From the NCBI GenBank assembly GCA_050874365.1, contig JBNMKN010000031.1, positions 1-16,519 of the forward strand: a stretch of DNA of 16,519 nt. The letters are read 5' to 3'. Each line of letters starts with the position of its first letter. Positions within the stretch are counted from its first letter, which is position 1. The notes beneath the pieces were generated by a model. The model ran no database searches. It was not told the origin of the DNA and worked only from the letters and a program-made list of their open reading frames with translations. A program made the translations under genes and the position numbers. Below are positions 1 through 6,131 of this stretch, piece after piece. Source of the DNA: Eshraghiella sp050874365 (GTDB taxonomy: Bacteria > Bacillota > Clostridia > Lachnospirales > Lachnospiraceae).

Positions 1-753
1 ACTCTGGTTAAGAAACATTGAAAAATCTTCTTCAAACAAAGGCTTTTTACAGGAAATATAATCGTATACATCAGGCAGAAGGCTGTTTTTTATACCCTCG
101 GTGTCATTGTTTTTATACATGTTTCTTATGGCGGTGGCACTTGGGTAAGGAGTTGTGGCGACGGTATCATTGTAACCGTTGCCGACTCTTCTTACAGGCA
201 CAGGGATAATTGATGAGGAGGTCTTATGCATTGCCTTGATATATTCAAGAGCCAGTATGTTGTTAGGCATGCTTAAAAAGCTCCTGAAATCGTTATTACC
301 CAGATATTCCGACAAAGCATACTCTCTTGATAAAGGAGCGGAATACCCCTTATTCATATATTTTTTCAGCAATAAACGGTAACTTTCCGGCTCATCTGAA
401 AGGATTTTTGCAATTTCATCAAAATGGGATAAGTCATCATTTTCCATGCCAAATGATATATAATCAACGGAGTTAAGCCTGTTTAAGATATCAATGGCAT
501 TATATGCAAAACCTTCTGCACTTGAGGTTGCAAATACCGTAGGAAGTTCGATTACAATATCGGCTCCCGATAAAACAGCAAGACCGGCTCTTGTATATTT
601 GTCAAAAACAGCGGGGATTCCTCGTTGTACGAAATTGCCGCTCATAAGTGCAATGATAATATCGGAACCTGAGAGTTCCCTTGCTTTTTTTATCTGGTAT
701 GCATGCCCTTTGTGACATGGATTGTATTCTGCGATTATTGCCAGTGACTTCAT
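1..753 (-). CDS. tmcAL: tRNA(Met) cytidine acetate ligase, N-terminal 251 residues (partial)
   Basis: Reverse-strand reading frame open from an ATG at 753 to the window edge, so the C-terminus lies outside. The 251 visible residues are the N-terminal part of the TmcAL/YlbM family, whose members are usually about 400 residues. Visible marks are an HxGH nucleotidyltransferase motif (NPCHKGH, H14-H17), the downstream SGNFVQRG block, a GADIVIELP segment near residue 65, and SATAIR at 205-210. In Bacillus subtilis the enzyme activates free acetate with ATP and acetylates the wobble cytidine of elongator tRNA-Met (ac4C34). It acts in the cytosol. An AGGAGA ribosome site lies just upstream of the ATG, and the gene has its own divergent promoter. 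Position 13 is Cys where I remember the family usually having Phe (NPFH). The neighbouring DUF177-rpmF pair matches the ylbM-ylbN-rpmF order of Bacillus, with pta-ackA in between, and this supports the call. Confidence 0.93.
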   Translation of the reverse strand, partial: MKSLAIIAEYNPCHKGHAYQIKKARELSGSDIIIALMSGNFVQRGIPAVFDKYTRAGLAVLSGADIVIELPTVFATSSAEGFAYNAIDILNRLNSVDYISFGMENDDLSHFDEIAKILSDEPESYRLLLKKYMNKGYSAPLSREYALSEYLGNNDFRSFLSMPNNILALEYIKAMHKTSSSIIPVPVRRVGNGYNDTVATTPYPSATAIRNMYKNNDTEGIKNSLLPDVYDYISCKKPLFEEDFSMFLNQS

Positions 754-784
754 GGTTGGGTCTCCTTTTTTTATTATGTATATT

Positions 785-813
785 ATTATAAATTTATTTA
801 TTTTTACAGTCAA
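785..813 (-). promoter_or_regulatory. Predicted promoter of tmcAL (minus strand)
   Basis: Read on the minus strand, TTGACT (808-813) and TATAAT (785-790) are separated by exactly 17 nt, a near-consensus sigma-A promoter. It lies about 30 nt upstream of the tmcAL start. Its -35 box is only 16 bp from the -35 box of the opposing pta promoter, so the two polymerases would bind back to back. Confidence 0.8.
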
Positions 814-829
814 ATTTCTATTTTTTTTA

Positions 830-858
830 TTGAATGAAATAAATATTTAGGGTATAAT
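830..858 (+). promoter_or_regulatory. Predicted promoter of pta-ackA
   Basis: TTGAAT (830-835) and TATAAT (853-858) are 17 nt apart, followed by a leader of about 30 nt with an AAAGGAA ribosome site before the pta ATG. The region is AT-rich. I saw no CcpA-type cre site in it, although Bacillus pta and ackA are CcpA-activated. Confidence 0.82.
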
Positions 859-896
859 TGTATAAGATTGTATTTTGATAGAAAGGAATTTGCAAT

Positions 897-1892
897 ATGG
901 CATTTATTGATGAAATTAAAGAAAGAGCCAGAGCCGAGAAGAAAAGAATTATTCTTCCTGAAGGCATGGACAGGAGAGTATGGGAAGCTGCTGTAACTGT
1001 CATTAAAGAAAATGTTGCCGATGTGACTATTATTGCCACTGAGGAAGAAGTAAAGGAGTTTTCGGCAGGGCTTGATATAGAAGGAATACATATTATCAAT
1101 CCGTTTACATATCCCGATCTTGACAGATTTATTAATGACCTTGTTGAACTTAGAAGAATGAAGGGCATGACTCCGGGAGAGGCAAGGGAATTACTTACTT
1201 CGGACTATATTTATTTTGCATGTATGATGCTTAGGGAGAATCAGGCGGACGGTATCGTTTCCGGTGCCTGTCATTCTACAGCCAATACGCTTCGTCCGGC
1301 ATTACAGCTTGTTAAGGCGAAGCCGGGAAGCCGTCTTGTTTCGGCATTTTTCATAATGGTAGTACCTGATTGCGAATACGGATATAACGGAACATTTCTT
1401 TTCGGAGACTGCGGTCTTGAACAGAATCCTGAACCTGAGAAGCTTGCAGGAATAGCCATTGCTTCGGCAGAATCCTTCAGATACCTTGTGGGAGGAGAGC
1501 CATACGTTGCAATGCTTTCTTATTCAACAAAGGGAAGCGCAAGACATGCGGATGTAGATAAAGTATATAATGCATACAAAATAGCGAGAGATAATGCTCC
1601 ATATCTTAAAATTGACGGTGAATTACAGCCTGATGCGGCATTGGTTCCTGAAGTTGCGGCATCTAAAGCACCGGGAAGCAAAGTGGCAGGTAAAGCTAAT
1701 GTACTTATTTTTCCTGACCTTGATGCAGGTAATATCGGATATAAGCTTGTTCAGAGACTTGCAAAGGCAGAAGCTTACGGTCCTATCACACAGGGAATGA
1801 ACAAGCCTGTAAATGACCTTTCAAGAGGCTGCTCTGCCAAGGATATCGTAGGTGTTGTTGCCATAACAGCGGTACAGGCACAGAAAGAGTAA
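897..1892 (+). CDS. pta: Phosphate acetyltransferase
   Basis: Complete 331-residue protein, the normal length of the short single-domain Pta found in Firmicutes. It interconverts acetyl-CoA and phosphate with acetyl-phosphate and CoA, the first step of the acetate-forming, ATP-yielding route in fermentation. Family signatures include the SGACHSTANTLRPA segment (about residues 121-135), the PDCEYG and FGDCGLEQNPEPEKLA blocks (about 150-185), the SYSTKGSARH stretch near 205-215, and a C-terminal FPDLDAGNIGYKLVQRLA segment. There is no N-terminal DRTGG regulatory domain as in enterobacterial Pta. The ATG is preceded by AAAGGAA at good spacing. It is followed after 20 nt by ackA, almost certainly in one transcript from the promoter at 830-858. 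The enzyme is cytosolic. The identification is secure. Confidence 0.97.
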   Translation: MAFIDEIKERARAEKKRIILPEGMDRRVWEAAVTVIKENVADVTIIATEEEVKEFSAGLDIEGIHIINPFTYPDLDRFINDLVELRRMKGMTPGEARELLTSDYIYFACMMLRENQADGIVSGACHSTANTLRPALQLVKAKPGSRLVSAFFIMVVPDCEYGYNGTFLFGDCGLEQNPEPEKLAGIAIASAESFRYLVGGEPYVAMLSYSTKGSARHADVDKVYNAYKIARDNAPYLKIDGELQPDAALVPEVAASKAPGSKVAGKANVLIFPDLDAGNIGYKLVQRLAKAEAYGPITQGMNKPVNDLSRGCSAKDIVGVVAITAVQAQKE

Positions 1893-1912
1893 TTTTATCA
1901 AGAGGAATAGAT

Positions 1913-3106
1913 ATGAAAATTTTAGTTGTTAATTGTGGAAGTTCGTCTTTGAAATTCCAGTTTATAGATTCGGATAAAGAGGAAGTTCTTGCAAAGGGTG
2001 TATGTGAAAGAATAGGTATAGACGGAACACTCACATATGCCAAGGAAGGACATGCTAAAGAAACCGTAGATAAGGATATGCCTACACATACAGAAGCAAT
2101 CAAGTATGTGCTTGACGCACTTATGGATAGCGAAAAAGGTGTTATCAGGACTCTTTCCGAGGTTGATGCGGTGGGACACAGAGTAGTTCACGGCGGAGAA
2201 AAATTCACATCATCTGTAGTTATTGACGATGACGTTATTGATTATATAAAAGAGTGCAGCGACCTTGCACCTCTCCATAATCCTGCTAACCTTATCGGTA
2301 TAGAGGCTTGTAAAAAGATTATGCCTGACGTTCCTATGGTTGCGGTTTTTGATACCGCATTCCATCAGACGATGCCTAAGAAAGCATACATGTACGGTAT
2401 TCCTTGGGAGTATTATGACAAATATCTTATAAGAAGATACGGCTTCCACGGAACCAGCCACAGCTATGTTTCAAAGAAAGCCGCAGCACTTATCGGCAAG
2501 CCTTATGAAGAAAGCAGACTTATCGTGTGCCACCTCGGAGGCGGTGCATCCGTTTCGGCAATCTCTAACGGCAAATGTGTTGATACCTCAATGGGACTTA
2601 CGCCTCTTGAGGGACTTGTAATGGGTACCAGAAGCGGTAATATAGACCCTTCCATAATTGAAGTAATTGCCCACAAAGAGAATAAGTCGATAGATGATAT
2701 ACTTCATATACTTAATAAGGAATCAGGAATATACGCTTTGTCAGGAAATATCTCAAGTGATATTAGAGATATTGAAGCCGCTTCAAAAGAGGGCAATGAG
2801 AAAGCTGCCCTTGCCATTGAGATTTTCTGCTATTCGATTGCAAAATATATCGGTGCATACTTTGTAACATTAAACGGTGCCGATGCAATAGCTTTTACCG
2901 CAGGAATCGGTGAAAACGACAGCAATATAAGAGCCAAGATATGCAGTTATCTTGAATGTCTCGGATGCAGAGTGGATGATAAGGCTAATGATGTGCATGG
3001 TGAGGAAGCTGTTATTTCAACAGCGGATTCAAAGGTAAAGCTTCTTGCAATACCTACTAATGAAGAACTTGCCATTGCAAGGGAAACAGTAGCACTTGTA
3101 AAATAA
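1913..3106 (+). CDS. ackA: Acetate kinase
   Basis: Complete 397-residue protein of usual length in the ASKHA (acetate and sugar kinase/Hsc70/actin) superfamily. It transfers phosphate from acetyl-phosphate to ADP, yielding acetate and ATP; the reaction is reversible. Residues matching the catalytic set known from the Methanosarcina enzyme are visible: N7 in NCGSSSLK, R90 in GHRVVHGGE, D147 in FDTAFHQTMP, H179 in RYGFHGTSHSYV, and R240 in MGTRSGNIDPS. The glycine-rich adenosine-binding FTAGIGEND lies near residue 326. The ATG at 1913 has a GAGGAA ribosome site in the 20-nt gap after pta, consistent with a two-gene operon. No hairpin terminator is evident after its stop, so transcription may continue into the DUF177-rpmF genes. 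Propionyl-phosphate can also be a substrate in this family. Confidence 0.98.
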   Translation: MKILVVNCGSSSLKFQFIDSDKEEVLAKGVCERIGIDGTLTYAKEGHAKETVDKDMPTHTEAIKYVLDALMDSEKGVIRTLSEVDAVGHRVVHGGEKFTSSVVIDDDVIDYIKECSDLAPLHNPANLIGIEACKKIMPDVPMVAVFDTAFHQTMPKKAYMYGIPWEYYDKYLIRRYGFHGTSHSYVSKKAAALIGKPYEESRLIVCHLGGGASVSAISNGKCVDTSMGLTPLEGLVMGTRSGNIDPSIIEVIAHKENKSIDDILHILNKESGIYALSGNISSDIRDIEAASKEGNEKAALAIEIFCYSIAKYIGAYFVTLNGADAIAFTAGIGENDSNIRAKICSYLECLGCRVDDKANDVHGEEAVISTADSKVKLLAIPTNEELAIARETVALVK

Positions 3107-3129
3107 TTAATACAAGTTAAAAAAAGTGT

Positions 3130-3158
3130 TTGACAAACAAATATGTCATTAGTATAAT
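3130..3158 (+). promoter_or_regulatory. Consensus promoter for DUF177-rpmF
   Basis: TTGACA (3130-3135) and TATAAT (3153-3158) with a 17-nt spacer form a perfect sigma-A consensus in both boxes and the spacing. Expected transcription start is near 3165, giving a leader of about 40 nt. The -35 box sits inside a short palindrome (TGTTTG-A-CAAACA, 3127-3139), and the region takes part in a longer inverted repeat (see 3133-3190). Confidence 0.9.
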
Positions 3159-3190
3159 GATACAGGTGTGCTGTTGGAGCATTTGTTTGT
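3133..3190. repeat. 10-bp perfect inverted repeat flanking the DUF177-rpmF promoter
   Basis: ACAAACAAAT at 3133-3142 is the exact reverse complement of ATTTGTTTGT at 3181-3190, with 38 nt between. The left arm overlaps the -35 box and spacer; the right arm ends immediately before the AAGGAG ribosome site at 3192-3197. It could be an operator pair. In RNA reading through from ackA it could form a weak AU-rich stem beside the ribosome site. It could also be chance in AT-rich DNA. Confidence 0.5.
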
Positions 3191-3191
3191 G

Positions 3192-3197
3192 AAGGAG
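3192..3197 (+). promoter_or_regulatory. Ribosome binding site fixing the DUF177 start
   Basis: AAGGAG lies 6 nt before the ATG at 3204. It decides for this start over an in-frame GTG at 3168, which would lie almost on the predicted transcription start and has no ribosome site. Confidence 0.85.
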
Positions 3198-3203
3198 AAG
3201 AAT

Positions 3204-3719
3204 ATGATATTAGATATTTCAAATGAACTCATGGATACAGGCAGAAGTAAGCAGTATACAATCAGTTATGGAAATGATACATTTTCATACAGGGACGGGG
3301 AATTCAAGGTGGTTTCTTCGGAACCGTTTGAACTTAGAATTGTAAGTCCTGCTAAGAATAAGATTCACATTACCGGAAGCGGCAGTGTTGTGCTTGCCAT
3401 TCCATGCAGCCGTTGTCTTGAAGATGTTAATACGGTAATTCCGTTTGACATTGATGAGGAGGTTTCGGTTGACGCTGACGATAATGATGAAGAGCAATGT
3501 TTTATCGAATCTCATTACGTTGATACCGATAAGATGTTGTATACAGAGATTTTACTTAACATGCCGCCTAAGGTACTTTGCAAGGAAGACTGCAAGGGAA
3601 TATGTACGGTGTGCGGTCATAATCTCAATGATGGTGAATGCGGATGCGACAGGTTCGTACCCGATCCAAGAATGTCAGCAATTAATGATATTTTTGAACA
3701 ATTTAGTAAAAATAGTTGA
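3204..3719 (+). CDS. DUF177 (YceD/YlbN family) cysteine-rich protein upstream of L32
   Basis: A 171-residue cytosolic protein of the DUF177/YceD family, which is almost always encoded directly before rpmF. In other bacteria and plants the family has been linked to 23S rRNA accumulation, but its biochemical role is not settled. Visible features are a central CSRC pair (C68, C71), an acidic stretch at about 82-97, and a cysteine cluster C126-X3-C130-X3-C134-X2-C137 followed by GECGC (C146, C148). These cysteines look suited to binding a metal such as zinc; that is inference. The C-terminal DPRMSAINDIFEQF motif is a family hallmark. I chose the ATG at 3204 because of the AAGGAG site. It is transcribed from the consensus promoter at 3130-3158 and lies 36 nt before rpmF, so it probably matches ribosome assembly to L32 supply. 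Confidence 0.88.
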   Translation: MILDISNELMDTGRSKQYTISYGNDTFSYRDGEFKVVSSEPFELRIVSPAKNKIHITGSGSVVLAIPCSRCLEDVNTVIPFDIDEEVSVDADDNDEEQCFIESHYVDTDKMLYTEILLNMPPKVLCKEDCKGICTVCGHNLNDGECGCDRFVPDPRMSAINDIFEQFSKNS

Positions 3720-3755
3720 TTAGTATATGGTCAATGTTAAGGAGGTGCGAATACC

Positions 3756-3938
3756 ATGTCTATTTGTCCAAAGAATAAATCTTCAAGATCTCACAGAGAT
3801 AAGAGAAGAGCGAACTGGAAGATGAGTACACCAAATTTAGTAAAATGCAGTAAGTGTGGTGCTCTTATGATGTCTCACAGGGTATGTAAGGCTTGTGGTT
3901 CATACAATAAGAAGGAAATCATATCACAGGAAGCTTAA
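3756..3938 (+). CDS. rpmF: 50S ribosomal protein L32 (zinc-binding form)
   Basis: A 60-residue basic protein with the typical L32 start (MSICPKNKSSRSHRDKRRANWK) and a CxxC...CxxC zinc ribbon (C31, C34, C44, C47). It is therefore the C+ form, which requires zinc; many bacteria keep a C- paralogue for zinc limitation, but none is in this window. It is a small component of the large ribosomal subunit. An unusually strong ribosome site, AAGGAGGTG at 3739-3747, precedes the ATG, as expected for a stoichiometric ribosomal protein. It forms a two-gene unit with DUF177 and is followed directly by a strong terminator. Note the N-terminal SICP where many homologues have AVPK, giving an extra Cys4. Confidence 0.96.
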   Translation: MSICPKNKSSRSHRDKRRANWKMSTPNLVKCSKCGALMMSHRVCKACGSYNKKEIISQEA

Positions 3939-3944
3939 TTAAGG

Positions 3945-3974
3945 AACCTTCCGGAGTTTTCCGGGAGGTTTTTT
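3945..3974 (+). terminator. Intrinsic terminator after rpmF
   Basis: An 11-bp stem (AACCTTCCGGA, 3945-3955, with TCCGGGAGGTT, 3960-3970, one G-T wobble) has a GTTT loop and runs into a T tract ending at 3974. It starts 7 nt after the rpmF stop. It closes the DUF177-rpmF unit and insulates plsX. Confidence 0.9.
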
Positions 3975-3996
3975 GATGTGACAATGTAAAAAATAG

Positions 3997-4025
3997 TTGA
4001 AATATATTTAGAGATTTAGTATATT
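3997..4025 (+). promoter_or_regulatory. Predicted promoter of plsX-acpP
   Basis: TTGAAA (3997-4002) and TATATT (4020-4025) are 17 nt apart, downstream of the rpmF terminator and about 38 nt before the plsX ATG. The 8-mer AGTATATT covering the -10 box (4018-4025) recurs at 4042-4049. I saw no FapR-type or FabT-type palindrome, so how this lipid operon is regulated is not visible here. Confidence 0.65.
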
Positions 4026-4063
4026 ATAACCGATATAAATAAGTATATTTTGGAGCATGGAAT

Positions 4064-5074
4064 ATGATTGATACAATTACCGTAGCAGTTGACGCAATGG
4101 GTGGAGATAATGCACCTGCTGCGATTGTTAAGGGTGTCGTGGATGCCGTTAATAATAATGAATGTGTTACTGTCAAGCTTGTAGGTATTAAGGAAGCAGT
4201 TGAAGCTGAATTAAGCAAGTACACATATGACCATAATAGAATAGAAGTTATTGGTGCTACCGAAGTTATTGAGACGGCAGAGCATCCGGTGAATGCGATT
4301 CGCAGGAAGAAGGACTCGTCCATGGTAGTGGCAATGAATCTTGTTAAGGCCGGTGAGGCAAACGCTTTTGTTTCAGCGGGAAGTACCGGTGCCATATTAG
4401 TCGGGGCACAGGCGATAATAGGTCGTATTCCGGGTGTTAAGAGACCACCTTTAGCTCCTGTTTTACCAACAGCTAAAGGACCGCTTGTTCTTGTGGATTG
4501 CGGCGCCAATGTTGATTCAAGACCTGATCATCTGGTGCTTTATGCAAGAATGGGTTCTATATACAGTGAGTATGTTCTTGGAATTAAGAATCCGAGGGTA
4601 GGAATTGCCAATAACGGAGCAGAGGAAGAGAAGGGTAACCAGCTTGTAAAGGATACTTTTCCGCTTCTTAAAGAATGTCCTGGAATTAATTTTATCGGCA
4701 GTGTGGAGACTAAGGATATTCCGCAGGGCAATGCAGACGTTGTTGTCTGTGACGGATTTGTAGGCAATGCAATTCTTAAGATGTTTGAAGGTGTGGGATA
4801 CACACTTTTATCCGAGATAAAGCACAGTATGCTTTCCACATTCAGAGGTAAGCTCGGAGCTTTACTTATTAAGCCATCCCTTAAGAAGGTTCTTAAGAAG
4901 TATGATGCTACAGAATATGGCGGAGCACCTATGTTAGGACTTAACGGACTTGTGGTTAAGGCTCATGGAAGTTCCAATGCGAAAGAAATTAAGAATGCTG
5001 TTGAACAGTGTATTCAGTTTGTTGACGCTGATATAAATGTTAAGATAAGAGATACATTAACAGATGTTAATTAA
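4064..5074 (+). CDS. plsX: Phosphate acyltransferase PlsX
   Basis: Complete 336-residue protein, the normal PlsX length. It converts acyl-ACP and phosphate to acyl-phosphate, the acyl donor for PlsY in the first step of phosphatidic acid synthesis. It is a peripheral membrane enzyme. Family marks are the N-terminal VAVDAMGGDNAP (residues 7-18), the SAGSTGAILVGA block near 103-115, the GANVDSRPDHL segment near 148, the NIGNGAEEEKG-like stretch (NNGAEEEKG, about 184-192), and VVVCDGFVGNAILKMFEG near 226. The GGAG site 8 nt before the ATG fixes the start; an ATG at 4057 is out of frame. acpP follows after 39 nt, so the acyl-carrier substrate and the enzyme using it are encoded together. Unlike many Firmicutes, no fapR gene precedes it. 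Confidence 0.96.
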   Translation: MIDTITVAVDAMGGDNAPAAIVKGVVDAVNNNECVTVKLVGIKEAVEAELSKYTYDHNRIEVIGATEVIETAEHPVNAIRRKKDSSMVVAMNLVKAGEANAFVSAGSTGAILVGAQAIIGRIPGVKRPPLAPVLPTAKGPLVLVDCGANVDSRPDHLVLYARMGSIYSEYVLGIKNPRVGIANNGAEEEKGNQLVKDTFPLLKECPGINFIGSVETKDIPQGNADVVVCDGFVGNAILKMFEGVGYTLLSEIKHSMLSTFRGKLGALLIKPSLKKVLKKYDATEYGGAPMLGLNGLVVKAHGSSNAKEIKNAVEQCIQFVDADINVKIRDTLTDVN

Positions 5075-5113
5075 TTACCCAATATAGCATTTTTTGAAAG
5101 GAAAGGTAAAGAT

Positions 5114-5344
5114 ATGGAATTTGAGAAGTTACAGCAGATTATTGCAGAGGTATTAAATGTTGAACCTGATGAAATTACAATGGATACAACTTTTGTAGAT
5201 GATTTAGGTGCAGATTCTCTTGATGTTTTCCAGATAATTATGGGAATTGAAGAAGAGTTTGATATCGAAATTCCTAATGAAGCAGCAGAATCAATCGTTA
5301 CTGTTGCCGATGCTGTTGAGCAGATTAAGAATGCTCTTAACTAA
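5114..5344 (+). CDS. acpP: Acyl carrier protein
   Basis: A 76-residue, strongly acidic four-helix carrier protein for type II fatty acid synthesis. The phosphopantetheine attachment serine is S35 in LGADSLDV, followed by recognition helix II (DVFQIIMGIEEEFDIEIP). This helix differs from the Escherichia form (DTVELVMALEEEFD) but keeps the acidic face. AcpS must load the cofactor, and no acpS lies in the window. The ATG is preceded by AAAGGAAAGG. It lies 39 nt after plsX and 52 nt before an intrinsic terminator, closing a lipid-precursor unit. Position next to plsX and rnc is the common acpP arrangement, which favours the primary fatty-acid ACP over a polyketide carrier. Confidence 0.96.
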   Translation: MEFEKLQQIIAEVLNVEPDEITMDTTFVDDLGADSLDVFQIIMGIEEEFDIEIPNEAAESIVTVADAVEQIKNALN

Positions 5345-5395
5345 GTCAAAAGTATATTATATTAGGAAGTTTGAATGAATTTCTGACAATAAGTG

Positions 5396-5421
5396 AAAAG
5401 CCCACTTTTATGGGCTTTTTT
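5396..5421 (+). terminator. Intrinsic terminator between acpP and rnc
   Basis: A 9-bp perfect stem (AAAAGCCCA, 5396-5404, with TGGGCTTTT, 5411-5419) has a 6-nt loop (CTTTTA), and T residues continue to 5421. It starts 52 nt after acpP and ends only 24 nt before the rnc start, so rnc either needs read-through or a promoter I could not identify. Confidence 0.88.
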
Positions 5422-5445
5422 CTATATGAATAACGGAGCAAAGAT

Positions 5446-6129
5446 ATGAATATTAAAGAATTTGAAAAAAAGATAGGTTACACATACAAAAATGTGGATT
5501 TACTTAAGTTAGCTCTTACGCACAGTTCATACGGCAATGAAGTATACAAAGATAAACTTCACAATAATGAAAGACTGGAGTTCTTAGGAGATGCGGTTCT
5601 TGAACTGACGGTAAGTGATTATCTTTTTAATAAAGAGTGTAATATGCCGGAAGGAAGTCTTTCAAGAAAAAGAGCCAGCATTGTGTGTGAACCTACATTG
5701 GCAATGTGTGCAAGAGAAATTAATCTTCCAGAAGTTCTTTTTATGGGAAAAGGCGAAGAACTGACTGGTGGCAGATTCAGGGACTCTATTGTGAGTGATG
5801 CAATGGAAGCGGTAATCGGTTCCATTTATCTTGATGGAGGCGTTGAATGTGCCAGAGATTTTATAGACAGATTTATTTTAGCTGATATTGAGAACAAGCA
5901 GTTGTTTGTGGACAGCAAGACAATATTGCAGGAACGTATACAGGCAGGATATAAGGAAGGCCCTGAGTATATCATAACGGGGGAATCGGGACCTGATCAC
6001 TGCAAGGTGTTTGAAGCAGAGGTAAGGATTGAAGGTAAGTTGATAGGCAGCGGAAAAGGACGTACCAAAAAAGCTGCAGAACAACAGGCTGCCTATAATG
6101 CAATTATGGATATGGAGAGTAAAGCATAG
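5446..6129 (+). CDS. rnc: Ribonuclease III
   Basis: Complete 227-residue enzyme that cleaves double-stranded RNA, notably the rRNA precursor stems. The catalytic domain covers residues 1-150. It carries the signature NNERLEFLGDAVLEL (acidic E42, E45, D49) and the second metal-binding pair D118 and E121 in SDAMEAVIGSIYLDGG, so all residues expected for catalysis are present. A double-stranded-RNA-binding domain follows at about 157-225, ending in the typical GSGKGRTKKAAEQQAAYNAI. The start has a GGAG site 7 nt upstream. The gene lies immediately after a terminator hairpin and 2 nt before smc. The rnc-smc-ftsY order is widespread in Firmicutes. In some bacteria RNase III cleaves its own leader; whether that happens here is unknown. 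Confidence 0.97.
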   Translation: MNIKEFEKKIGYTYKNVDLLKLALTHSSYGNEVYKDKLHNNERLEFLGDAVLELTVSDYLFNKECNMPEGSLSRKRASIVCEPTLAMCAREINLPEVLFMGKGEELTGGRFRDSIVSDAMEAVIGSIYLDGGVECARDFIDRFILADIENKQLFVDSKTILQERIQAGYKEGPEYIITGESGPDHCKVFEAEVRIEGKLIGSGKGRTKKAAEQQAAYNAIMDMESKA

Positions 6130-6131
6130 GT

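Noticed and set aside
754..896. CcpA cre site in the pta-tmcAL gap
   Set aside because: The gap has almost no G/C and lacks the central CG of the cre consensus.
3168..3203. Upstream GTG start for the DUF177 protein
   Set aside because: It would begin about 3 nt from the predicted transcription start with no ribosome site; the ATG at 3204 has AAGGAG at proper spacing.
3975..4063. FapR or FabT operator before plsX
   Set aside because: I looked for the palindromes known for these lipid regulators and saw none; only AT-rich sequence and a plain promoter are present.
4024..4509. 161-codon minus-strand open frame antisense to plsX
   Set aside because: Shadow of the plsX coding frame; it also overlaps the plsX promoter and leader.
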